From assembly GCA_016719055.1 (NCBI GenBank), contig JADKAW010000002.1:62001-126000 (forward strand): a stretch of 64,000 nt of DNA, given 5' to 3'. A program made the position numbers and the translations under genes. Source of the stretch: Candidatus Rhodoferax mariagerensis (GTDB taxonomy: Bacteria; Pseudomonadota; Gammaproteobacteria; Burkholderiales; Burkholderiaceae_C). Shown in pieces: positions 37,872 through 45,596 of the stretch (the stretch's first letter is position 1; every line of letters starts with the position of its first letter). The notes below the pieces were generated by a model. That model was not told the origin of the DNA, did not search any database, and saw only the letters and a list, made by a program, of their open reading frames with translations.

Positions 37872-38039
37872 GGTGTTTCAGCGACAATAGCGCATCTAGC
37901 TTGAGAGATGTACGCTATGCCAACGATCAGCATGTTCTACGGAATTCTGGTGGCGATGTATGACCTGATGGCCGATTGGCATCTCGCTAGCACAGGTGAA
38001 ACGCCTTTTTAGATTGAGCCTTTGCGCTGAGGGCAGATG
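37872..38039 (+). repeat. Direct repeat R2 (second DUF4160 remnant)
   Basis: This is a copy of the unit at 35750-35924, with a few substitutions. It encodes MPTISMFYGILVAMYDLMAD, then WHLASTGETPF and a stop. The central part of DUF4160 is missing here too, but the deletion breakpoints differ from R1, so the two copies decayed independently. It is not followed by DUF2442 but by the 30-base repeat at 38039. Confidence 0.65.
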
Positions 38040-38068
38040 GATTAATGGGGGTCAGAACCCAATTATTT
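38039..38068 (+). repeat. 30-base direct repeat, left of Rpn gene
   Basis: GGATTAATGGGGGTCAGAAC followed by CCAATTATTT is identical to 39260-39289. The pair brackets the Rpn-like gene. Confidence 0.8.
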
Positions 38069-38223
38069 CGACAATGGAGCTTGGGTGACGGGGGTTGGCT
38101 TAAAGGCTTTTAGCCTTGTAGCCCTGGCAACGTCGGGTATGGGTGGTAAGGTGGCTTCCTTCAATGCGGCCTGAATGGAAATGTTCTGGAGTTTGACCTA
38201 ATTCACCGTAACCACCCCGGATA

Positions 38224-39243
38224 ATGCCAGCCATGCCCACCTCCGCCCCGCATGACACTGGATACAAGCTGCTGTTCTCGCACCCCGAAATGGTGCGCGA
38301 CCTGCTGATAGGTTACCTGCCGGGTGATTGGCTGCGCGAGGCCGACTTCAGCACCCTCAAGCGCGTCAATGGCAGCTACGTCAGCGACAAGGAGCAGCAG
38401 CGCCACGACGACATGGTGTGGCGGCTCAAGGTTGGGCGCCAATGGGTCTGGGTCTATCTGCTGCTGGAATTTCAAAGCGAGCCCGACGCCTGGATGGCGC
38501 TGCGCATGATGGTCTATCTGGGCCTGCTGTCGCAGCATCTGGTGCGCGAAGGCGAGTTGCAAAACGGCCTGCTGCCACCCATTGTGCCGATCGTGCTGTA
38601 CAACGGCAAACCGATGTGGAAAGCCTCGCAGGACGTGGCCGACTGCTTTGGCCCGGGCTTGCCGGGGCTGGAGATGTACCGGCCGCAACTGCGCTACCAT
38701 CTGGTGGATGAAGCGCGGCTCAAACTGCACCCGCTGCCCGAAGTGCGCAACCTGGCCGAAGCCTTGTTTGGCATTGAGCAAAGCCGCACCGTTAAAGCCA
38801 CCTTTGACATCATGCGCGCGCTCGATGCGGTACTGCGCGAGCCCGGTATGGAGGCACTGCGGCGCACCATCGGGGTGTGGTTCAAGCTGCTGTTGCGCCG
38901 CAAGGTGCCGCAGGCTAACATCCACGAACTCGATGCTATTGACGATGTCCTGAAAGAACACACCATGCTTGAACAGACAATTGAACGCTGGTTTGATGAA
39001 GCCACTCTCAAGGGCATGCAGGGCATGCAACAAGGTATGCAACAGGGACTGGAACTGGGCCAGCAGCAAGGCTTTGCCCGCCTGGTCGCCTTGCAGTTGC
39101 AACTGCGCTTTGGCCCGGTGCCAGATTGGGCCAAACAGTGTCTGGCTGCGGCCACGCAAGAGCAGCTAACCGGTTGGGCTGCAGCGGTGTTAACGGCCAC
39201 CACATTGGACGAGCTGTTTGGCAGCACCGGCCCGCTGCACTGA
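38224..39243 (+). CDS. Rpn/YhgA-family PD-(D/E)XK nuclease-like protein
   Basis: The 339-residue protein has HDTGYKLLFSHPEMVRDLLI, DDMVWRLKVGRQWVWVYLLL then EFQSEPD (the ExQ active-site strand after an Asp), and LLPPIVPIVLYNG. This is the pattern of the Rpn family once called YhgA transposases. Known Rpn proteins promote RecA-independent recombination in E. coli. The C-terminus holds Gln/Gly-Met repeats (KGMQGMQQGMQQGLELGQQQ) and a short helical tail as in many family members. The gene lies alone between identical 30-base repeats, consistent with cassette-like gain. Confidence 0.83.
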   Translation: MPAMPTSAPHDTGYKLLFSHPEMVRDLLIGYLPGDWLREADFSTLKRVNGSYVSDKEQQRHDDMVWRLKVGRQWVWVYLLLEFQSEPDAWMALRMMVYLGLLSQHLVREGELQNGLLPPIVPIVLYNGKPMWKASQDVADCFGPGLPGLEMYRPQLRYHLVDEARLKLHPLPEVRNLAEALFGIEQSRTVKATFDIMRALDAVLREPGMEALRRTIGVWFKLLLRRKVPQANIHELDAIDDVLKEHTMLEQTIERWFDEATLKGMQGMQQGMQQGLELGQQQGFARLVALQLQLRFGPVPDWAKQCLAAATQEQLTGWAAAVLTATTLDELFGSTGPLH

Positions 39244-39259
39244 CCAAGCTGGGCTGGCG

Positions 39260-39289
39260 GGATTAATGGGGGTCAGAACCCAATTATTT
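39260..39289 (+). repeat. 30-base direct repeat, right of Rpn gene
   Basis: Identical to 38039-38068; it begins 17 bases after the Rpn stop codon. Confidence 0.8.
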
Positions 39290-39406
39290 TGATTTTGTCA
39301 CCACGGGTCACGGTTGTTTTTGCGGATCGGGTTCACAAGTTCAGAACGGATCCGACGTGCGTCACCAGCGGCAGTGCAGCATGAAATTGTCCAGGCGCAG
39401 CACCCG

Positions 39407-40444
39407 TCACCCTGATGTGTGGTTGTCATAACCTTGCGGGTTGCTTCTCTGCCAACGCCAGGCATCCGCACACATGGTCTGTAAATCTCTTGTTGCTTTC
39501 CAGCCCAATAACTGCTGGGCCAATGCCGGGTTGGCATAGCAGGCCGCGATGTCGCCCGGTCGGCGCGCTTGAACTTGGTAGGGAACAGGCTTGCCGCTTG
39601 CGGTCTCAAAGGCTTTGACCATGTCCAAAACACTGTAACCCAAGCCGGTGCCCAGGTTAATGGCGATGCACTGACCGGATTCAGATTGGTCCAAGGCCTG
39701 TAATGTGCGAAGGTGGCCCTGGGCCAGGTCCACCACGTGGATGTAGTCCCGCACGCCAGTGCCATCTGGCGTGGCGTAGTCGTTACCCCACACGTTCAGG
39801 AATTCACGCCGCCCAATGGCCACCTGGGCCACAAATGGCAACAGGTTGTTGGGCGTGCCTTGCGGGTCTTCGCCAATCAGGCCGCTGTGGTGTGCACCCA
39901 CCGGGTTGAAATAGCGCAGCACGCCAAAGCGCCAGGAGGCATCGGCCGCAAAGGCATCACGCAACATCTCTTCCACCACCAGTTTGGTGCGGCCATACGG
40001 GTTGGTGGCAGATAGGGGGTGGTCTTCTGTCAGTGGCAGGCGCTGCGGGTCACCATACACGGTGGCGGATGAGCTAAATACCAAGGTCTTGACGCTGCAG
40101 GCCTGCATGGCCTCCAGCAGGCGCAGTGTGCCCACCACGTTGTTGTCGTAATAATGCAGCGGTATCTGGCCCGACTCACCCACGGCTTTGAGCCCGGCAA
40201 AGTGAATCACCGCCGTGGCACCGCTGCTGCGCAAGGCCGTTTCCAGCGCAGCACGGTTGCGCACGTCGCCCTGCACGCGGTTGAGTTTTTTGCCGGTAAT
40301 TCGCTCCACCCGGTTCAAGGCCTCGGGCTTGCTGTTGCAGTAGTTGTCAAACACCGACACTGTGTAGCCCGCGTTGAGCAGTTCCACGCAGGTATGACTG
40401 CCGATGTAACCAGCACCGCCGGTGATCAAAATACTGTCATGCAT
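39407..40444 (-). CDS. galE: UDP-glucose 4-epimerase
   Basis: This enzyme interconverts UDP-glucose and UDP-galactose for polysaccharide synthesis. The ATG at 40444 gives 345 residues. The NAD site is ILITGGAGYIGSHTCVELL, followed by HFAGLKAVGES, SSSATVYGDP, the catalytic YGRTK, RYFNPVGAHHSGLIGEDP and TGVRDYIHVVDLAQGH. All are classic GalE motifs and the length is normal. A longer frame begins at 40561 but adds no family sequence. The gene separates the accessory island from the exosortase group. Confidence 0.93.
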   Translation of the reverse strand: MHDSILITGGAGYIGSHTCVELLNAGYTVSVFDNYCNSKPEALNRVERITGKKLNRVQGDVRNRAALETALRSSGATAVIHFAGLKAVGESGQIPLHYYDNNVVGTLRLLEAMQACSVKTLVFSSSATVYGDPQRLPLTEDHPLSATNPYGRTKLVVEEMLRDAFAADASWRFGVLRYFNPVGAHHSGLIGEDPQGTPNNLLPFVAQVAIGRREFLNVWGNDYATPDGTGVRDYIHVVDLAQGHLRTLQALDQSESGQCIAINLGTGLGYSVLDMVKAFETASGKPVPYQVQARRPGDIAACYANPALAQQLLGWKATRDLQTMCADAWRWQRSNPQGYDNHTSG

Positions 40445-40708
40445 GTGAAAACGCACCTTCCCCAAAAAGCCAAGCCCAAGACATTGCCAGAGCATAACCA
40501 GTTTATTTACACTCGCCGAGAGCGGGCGCTCGATATCGAATCCCCGTTGACACGTTTGCACGCAACCACAAGCGTTTTGGCACTCTCGCGCGGGTAGCCG
40601 GCGGCTGGTTCAATGGAATTGCTGGCTGCCGGGTGGCACACTGGGGGTGCTGCGCAACAGACCAAGAATGTGTTTGGTCAACCTACTAACTTGAAGCGGG
40701 TAATTGGG

Positions 40709-41824
40709 ATGAATGATGGGAAGTCCAAATTTCCAAAACAGACAAGTTCTCATTGGAGGCTACTCATAGCCGCGGTCTTGGCGCTGGCGGCTGCGCCCCT
40801 TTTGGCACAGCCCCAGACCAAGCGCCTGACCGCTCAAACCCTGGGCTTGGTCATCAACACGGCTGATCCGTATTCGGTGGCCGTGGGCGACTACTACACG
40901 CTGCGCCGGGGCATTGCGCCAGAGCAGATTCTGCGTGTAACCCTGCCCCTGCGCCCCACCTTGACCGCTGCCGAGTTTGAGGCGCTGGCAGTCCGCGTGC
41001 GTGACCACATGCCCGCCCACGTGCAGGGCTTGGCGCTGGCATGGACACAGCCGTATGCGGTGGAGTGCAACAGCCTGACCTCGGCGCTCACCCTGGGATT
41101 TCAACCCGATCAGTGCAAGCAGACCTGTGCGCCAGGGGTGCCGTCGCGCCTGTTCAATTCAAGCAGCACCAGGCCTTTTACGCGGTATGCCATGCGCCCA
41201 TCCATGCTGCTGGCATCGCGCAGTGTGGTCAGCGCCATGGCTCTGATCGACCGGGGGGTTGCAGCCGACGGGCAGTTGGGCAAGCTGGGGGGGCTGCCTG
41301 CCAATGCCGTATTTGTCAGCACCCAGGATCAGGCACGCAACGTGCGCGCCCCACTGTTCCCACGCGAGGGCCCGCTGCTGGGCCGCATGACCAATGTGGT
41401 GCGGGTGGAAGAGGGCGCAGCGCCCGCGCCAGCAGAGCCCAAGCCAGCAGAGGGCCAGGAGGCAACCGCGCCGGCATTCAAACAGGTGGTGCTGTACCAG
41501 ACCGGCGCTGCCATCGTCACCAATATGGCGGCGATCGGTTGGTTGCCGGGTGCGCTGGCTGACCATTTGACATCATCTGGTGGCCACTTGCTTGACCGCC
41601 AGGGTCAGACCAGCGCGCTGGAGTGGCTGGAGGCCGGTGCCACGGCCAGTTACGGCACGGTGAGTGAGCCCTGCAACCATACGCAAAAGTTTCCACACCC
41701 CGAGGTGTTGCTGGCACACTACCTGCAGGGCGTGACGGCGCTAGAGGCCTATTGGCGCAGCGTGGCCTGGCCAGCGCAAGGTGTGTTCATTGGTGAGCCG
41801 CTGGCGGCACCCTATGCCCGATGA
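40709..41824 (+). CDS. TIGR03790-family secreted protein
   Basis: The start at 40709 gives 371 residues with a basic N-terminus and a hydrophobic leader (LLIAAVLALAAAPLLAQPQT), probably a Sec signal. Then come LGLVINTADPYSVAVGDYYT, RRGIAPEQILRVTLP and a C-terminal ASYGTVSEPCNHTQKFPHPE with LLAHYLQGVTALEAYWRSV. This pattern matches the uncharacterised TIGR03790 family. Biochemical role is unknown. It lies upstream of xrtB and may belong to the same export or envelope programme. Confidence 0.72.
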   Translation: MNDGKSKFPKQTSSHWRLLIAAVLALAAAPLLAQPQTKRLTAQTLGLVINTADPYSVAVGDYYTLRRGIAPEQILRVTLPLRPTLTAAEFEALAVRVRDHMPAHVQGLALAWTQPYAVECNSLTSALTLGFQPDQCKQTCAPGVPSRLFNSSSTRPFTRYAMRPSMLLASRSVVSAMALIDRGVAADGQLGKLGGLPANAVFVSTQDQARNVRAPLFPREGPLLGRMTNVVRVEEGAAPAPAEPKPAEGQEATAPAFKQVVLYQTGAAIVTNMAAIGWLPGALADHLTSSGGHLLDRQGQTSALEWLEAGATASYGTVSEPCNHTQKFPHPEVLLAHYLQGVTALEAYWRSVAWPAQGVFIGEPLAAPYAR

Positions 41825-41833
41825 CGCCAAGCC

Positions 41834-42397
41834 ATGACATCTGCCATTGACGGTCGCTGGCATCCGGGCATTGGTGACCCCAACGTCACGGGCTGGGTTA
41901 CCGTGGGCGCCTATACCCTTGCCATGCTGTTGTGTTACCTGTGCCACAGTGCCGCAGCGCCCAGCCCAGAGCGGCGCTTCTGGCTGGTCGTGACCTTGTT
42001 GATGGCAGTGTTTGGCGTTAACAAGCAGCTTGACCTGCAAACCTGGTTCACCGAGGTGGGCCGCGACCTGGCGCTGCAACAGGGGTGGTACCAGCGCCGC
42101 CGGTTTGTTCAGGGCATTTTCATTTTTTTTCTGATGGTGGGCTTGTTCTGGCTGCGGGCATGGTTGGGGATCAGGCTGGGCAATTTAAGCGCCGGGGCGC
42201 GCCAGGCCGGGGTCGGGTTGGTGCTGCTGGCAGCCTTTGTCGTGATGCGGGCGTCGTCCTTTCATCATGTGGACGCCATGCTGGGACTGTCGTTGGCCAA
42301 TGTGCGGGTCAACGTGGTGCTTGAAATCAGCGCGATCAGCGTCATTGCCTGGGCGGCAGTGCGGCGCTTGCGCGATTCATCAACTTTAGGCGGCTAA
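41834..42397 (+). CDS. Small integral membrane protein of unknown function
   Basis: The 187-residue protein has about five hydrophobic segments: VGAYTLAMLLCYLCHSAA, FWLVVTLLMAVFGVNKQLDL, FVQGIFIFFLMVGLFWLRAW, VGLVLLAAFVVMRASSFHHV and VLEISAISVIAWAAVRRL. It retains conserved-looking charged residues between helices (NKQLDLQTWFTEVGRDLALQ). I do not recognise a characterised family. It begins ten bases after the TIGR03790 gene, so the two are probably co-transcribed. Confidence 0.65.
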   Translation: MTSAIDGRWHPGIGDPNVTGWVTVGAYTLAMLLCYLCHSAAAPSPERRFWLVVTLLMAVFGVNKQLDLQTWFTEVGRDLALQQGWYQRRRFVQGIFIFFLMVGLFWLRAWLGIRLGNLSAGARQAGVGLVLLAAFVVMRASSFHHVDAMLGLSLANVRVNVVLEISAISVIAWAAVRRLRDSSTLGG

Positions 42398-42445
42398 ATT
42401 CGATAAACTCGCGTTACATCCAGTTTTTGGGCCTTACTGCACACC

Positions 42446-43381
42446 ATGTCAATTTCATCACCGTTAACGCCAGATCAGACCCCCGCGCCAATCGGGTCGG
42501 CTGTTCGTGCGCCGTCGCCGTGGCTGCCACCGGGCATCGACTTGTGGGTGATGCTGCTGATGGTGTTAGGGTTTGCACTGCTGTATGTGCCCAGCTATGT
42601 TGAGCTGGCGCGCTCAGTCTGGTCTACCGACGAGCAGGGTCATGGGCCTATTATTCTGGCAGTCAGCGCCTGGCTGTTTTTCAACAAGCGTTTTGAGGTA
42701 GCCGCTGTGCCCGTGCAGCCCATGCCCGGGTTGGGGGGCGCGCTGCTGTTTTTGGGCCTGGTGAGTTATGCGCTTGGGCGATCCCAGGGTGTTCTTGGTC
42801 TGGAGGTTGGCTCGCAGATTTTGATTCTGTGTGCTGTGGTGTTGCTGTTTATGAGCCGCCGTGCACTGCGGGTATTGTGGTTTCCACTGTTTTTTTTGGT
42901 GTTCATGACACCGTTTCCAGAGGCGCTGGTGGCAGCGGTAACGGCGCCCCTGAAATCTGCGGTGTCGGTGGTCGCGTCAGAGGCACTGTACATGGCGGGG
43001 TACCCGGTAAGCCGGGTCGGAGTGATCATGAATGTGGGGCAATACCAGTTGCTGGTGGCTGACGCCTGTGCTGGCCTGAACTCGATGTTCACGCTAGAGG
43101 CGCTGGGCCTGCTGTATATGAACCTGATGAACTACACCTCGGTTGCCAGAAACGTCACATTGGCCATTCTGGTCATTCCAATCGCCTTTGTCGCCAATGT
43201 GGTGCGGGTCATGATTCTGGTGCTGGTCACTTACCATTTTGGTGATGCTGCAGGCCAGGGGTTTGTGCACGGCTTTGCTGGCATGGTGTTGTTTTTGGTT
43301 GGCTTGTTGCTGGTGCTGTCCACCGATTGGTTGCTGGGCTTTGTGTTCAAGGAACCCGTCAAAACAGGGGCTGAAGCATGA
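42446..43381 (+). CDS. xrtB: Exosortase B
   Basis: Exosortases are membrane transpeptidases that process proteins carrying a C-terminal sorting signal. The 311-residue protein has eight or so membrane helices. The catalytic residues are visible: Cys in VADACAGLNSMFTLEALGL (about residue 212), Arg in FVANVVRVMILVLV, and His in FVHGFAGM. The EQGHGPIILAVSAWLF segment is typical of the family. It overlaps epsI by ATGA (43378-43381). The export core it belongs with is about 37 kb upstream, so the locus is split. No sorted substrate is seen in the window. Confidence 0.9.
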   Translation: MSISSPLTPDQTPAPIGSAVRAPSPWLPPGIDLWVMLLMVLGFALLYVPSYVELARSVWSTDEQGHGPIILAVSAWLFFNKRFEVAAVPVQPMPGLGGALLFLGLVSYALGRSQGVLGLEVGSQILILCAVVLLFMSRRALRVLWFPLFFLVFMTPFPEALVAAVTAPLKSAVSVVASEALYMAGYPVSRVGVIMNVGQYQLLVADACAGLNSMFTLEALGLLYMNLMNYTSVARNVTLAILVIPIAFVANVVRVMILVLVTYHFGDAAGQGFVHGFAGMVLFLVGLLLVLSTDWLLGFVFKEPVKTGAEA

Positions 43382-44079
43382 CCACTTTACGCTGGCGCGC
43401 CGTGCTGGTATTTGTCGCCATGTCGCTGGCGGCTTGGGTTGCTTATTACAACAAGCCCACGGTGTACATGTCCGACAAACTGGGCAAACCCAATCTGGAA
43501 ACGCTGTTCCCATTGCAGTTTGCTGACTGGACGCTGGACCAGCGCGCGGCAGTGATCATGCCGTCGCCCGATACCCTGGCTATTTTGAATAAGATATACA
43601 ACCAGACCCTGTCCCGCACTTACATCAACAAGGCGGGCTACCGCATCATGCTGTCGGTGGCCTATGGTGGCGACCAGTCAGATGCCACGCGCGCCCATTT
43701 GCCAGAGGTGTGTTACCCGGCGCAGGGTTTTCAAATCACCGCCAACCAGACTACCCAGCTCAGGTTGGCTGACCGTGATGTGAGTTCCAGGCTGTTGATG
43801 TCAAAACAAGGCAGCCGCGATGAGCCTATTACCTATTGGCTGGTGGTGGGCGACCAGGTCAGCAATTCCAGAACAGATCAAAAATTAACCCAAATCAGGC
43901 TTGGCCTGAAGGGACTGATTCCAGATGGCATGTTGGTGAGGGTGTCTAGCATCGACCCCAGCATGGCTCGGGGCCACCAGATGCAGGCCAGGTTTCTGGC
44001 CGACATGGCCAATGCAATCCCCGAGTCGGCCCGCAGCCGTGTGTTTGGGGTGTTGGGCTTGGGTCTTGCAATGAATTAG
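43378..44079 (+). CDS. epsI: Exosortase-associated protein EpsI (B type)
   Basis: The 233-residue protein has one N-terminal membrane helix (RAVLVFVAMSLAAWVAYY) and a periplasmic domain with FADWTLDQ, YGGDQSDATRAHLPEVCYPAQGF and YWLVVGDQ. The CYP motif after the histidine region is the mark of EpsI. It is translationally coupled to xrtB and acts with it in EPS-linked protein handling; the precise chemistry is not established. Confidence 0.9.
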   Translation: MTTLRWRAVLVFVAMSLAAWVAYYNKPTVYMSDKLGKPNLETLFPLQFADWTLDQRAAVIMPSPDTLAILNKIYNQTLSRTYINKAGYRIMLSVAYGGDQSDATRAHLPEVCYPAQGFQITANQTTQLRLADRDVSSRLLMSKQGSRDEPITYWLVVGDQVSNSRTDQKLTQIRLGLKGLIPDGMLVRVSSIDPSMARGHQMQARFLADMANAIPESARSRVFGVLGLGLAMN

Positions 44080-44147
44080 GGTGAAACCTTTCGAATGATC
44101 GCCGATGACCCGCACAATGACGGCCAAATTCCACGCGAGTCAGCAGC

Positions 44148-44723
44148 ATGAAAATTGCCCCATATACCCAAACATCGGAACAGGAATACCTGCGGCTTGA
44201 GGCTCTCAGCCCGTTCAAGAGTGAATTCATTGCCGGAAACGTTTATGCCATGACTGGCGCGTCACTGCGGCATAACGTCCTCGTAGGCAATATCTTTTCT
44301 GTTCTGCGCGCCCATGTGCGGGGTTCGCCGTGCCGCACTTTCATGAGCGACGCCAAGTTGCGTATCGCCAAATTCAGCAGTTTTTACTATCCCGACGTGA
44401 TGGTGACCTGCGACGCACGCCACCAGAGTGTGTCGTCGGACGACAGTGTCATCGACACCCCACGTCTCATCGTTGAGGTTTTGTCGGCCAGCACCGAGGC
44501 GACTGACCGGCGTGAAAAGCTTCAGGCCTACCGCAGTCTGCCTTCGTTGCTGGAATATGTTCTGGTCAGTCAGCTTGCGCCCGCTATCGAGATCTACCGA
44601 CGTCAGGGTGACATTGGTTGGCAGATTATCAGCCTGGTTGCTGGCGATCCAGTGGAATTAAGCAGTGTTGACCTGATCACTGATTTTGCAAGCATTTACG
44701 ACGAAAGCGGCCTGGCGAGCTGA
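44148..44723 (+). CDS. Uma2-family (DUF820) putative endonuclease
   Basis: The 191-residue protein has the PD-(D/E)XK layout of Uma2 proteins: YLRLEALSPFKSEFIAGNVY, HNVLVGNIFSVLRAHVRG, SSFYYPDVMVTCD (Asp), and RLIVEVLSASTEATDRREKL with the ExLS...D and K. Uma2 proteins are widespread, often mobile and mostly uncharacterised. It stands alone between epsI and pdxH. Confidence 0.82.
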   Translation: MKIAPYTQTSEQEYLRLEALSPFKSEFIAGNVYAMTGASLRHNVLVGNIFSVLRAHVRGSPCRTFMSDAKLRIAKFSSFYYPDVMVTCDARHQSVSSDDSVIDTPRLIVEVLSASTEATDRREKLQAYRSLPSLLEYVLVSQLAPAIEIYRRQGDIGWQIISLVAGDPVELSSVDLITDFASIYDESGLAS

Positions 44724-44766
44724 TTGCCTCACCACTTGGAGCAGGCCCCCGCGCCGTCAGGTTTGA

Positions 44767-45420
44767 TCAAGGTGCCAGCCGTTCCCGCCGCCAACTTGGC
44801 TTGGCATCTTGCTGGGTGGATTCGAGGGTGTAACGCAGCCGGTCATGCAGACGGCTTCTGCGGCCTTGCCAAAATTGCCAGCTGTCAGGTTTGAGCCGGT
44901 AACCCCCCCAATGGGGCGGCCGAGGTGGCTGCAGCAAAAACTGGGCACCGTACCGTGCCGCATTGGCCACCAGCACGGCGCGGCCTGAAATGACCTGGCT
45001 TTGCGGACTGGCCCAGGCACCAATGCGTGAGTCCAGCGGACGGCTATGAAAATACGCATCAGCTTCATCGTCGCTGACTTTTTCGACCAGGCCTTCGATA
45101 CGCACCACACGTTCAAGCTCGACCCAGTGAAACTGCAGCGCCGCGTAGGGGTTGCCGGCCAGTTCCTGGCCCTTGCGTGACTCAAAATTGGTGTACCAGA
45201 CAATGCCGCGCGCATCAAAACCCTTGATCAGCACCACCCGTGTGCTGGGGCGCAGGTTGCTCGCCACGGTGGCCAGCGTCATGGCGTTGGGTTCAGGCAC
45301 CTCGGCGGCAATGGCTTCATTGAGCCACCGCTCAAACTGCATCAGGGGGTCAGCATGCGATGCGTCTTCGTTGAGTTCGGCGCGCTCGTAGCTTTTGCGA
45401 AGGTCGGCAAGGGAAGTCAT
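44767..45420 (-). CDS. pdxH: Pyridoxamine 5'-phosphate oxidase
   Basis: This FMN enzyme makes pyridoxal 5'-phosphate. The 217-residue product has YERAELNEDASHADPLMQFE, PNAMTLATV, RVVLIKGFDARGIVWYTNFE, SRKGQELAGNPYAALQFHW, a QVISGRA-like QSQVISGRAVL segment and the C-terminal RLHDRLRYTLE. All known PdxH blocks are present. The ATG at 45420 is preferred; one at 45438 would add six residues. It diverges from edd. Confidence 0.92.
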   Translation of the reverse strand: MTSLADLRKSYERAELNEDASHADPLMQFERWLNEAIAAEVPEPNAMTLATVASNLRPSTRVVLIKGFDARGIVWYTNFESRKGQELAGNPYAALQFHWVELERVVRIEGLVEKVSDDEADAYFHSRPLDSRIGAWASPQSQVISGRAVLVANAARYGAQFLLQPPRPPHWGGYRLKPDSWQFWQGRRSRLHDRLRYTLESTQQDAKPSWRRERLAP

Positions 45421-45564
45421 GGGGGCATTATGTGGCATCGTCTGCCAACAGAGATGGCCACGCTGTTTTGACCAATGGGTGAATGAGCCATCCGCGTTGC
45501 CATTGGTTAACTGCTTGTAACCCTGCTGCCGCATGCAGTACAGTTTTTGCGGTTACCATTCAAA

Positions 45565-45579
45565 TGTAATTTAGTTACC
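45565..45579 (+). promoter_or_regulatory. Possible HexR operator upstream of edd
   Basis: TGTAATTTAGTTACC matches the palindromic HexR consensus TGTAATTAAATTACA at 12 of 15 positions and ends 17 bases before the edd start codon. HexR is the usual repressor of edd/eda genes in Proteobacteria. The match is by eye. Confidence 0.45.
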
Positions 45580-45596
45580 AACAATTTTTTGAAATC

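Noticed and set aside
37852..37880. TTGACA promoter before direct repeat R2
   Set aside because: No matching -10 element at a suitable distance, and the sequence is not shared with R1.
41834..42397. Annotation as isopropylmalate isomerase
   Set aside because: Similar small membrane proteins may carry that name, but the protein has five membrane segments and no isomerase features.
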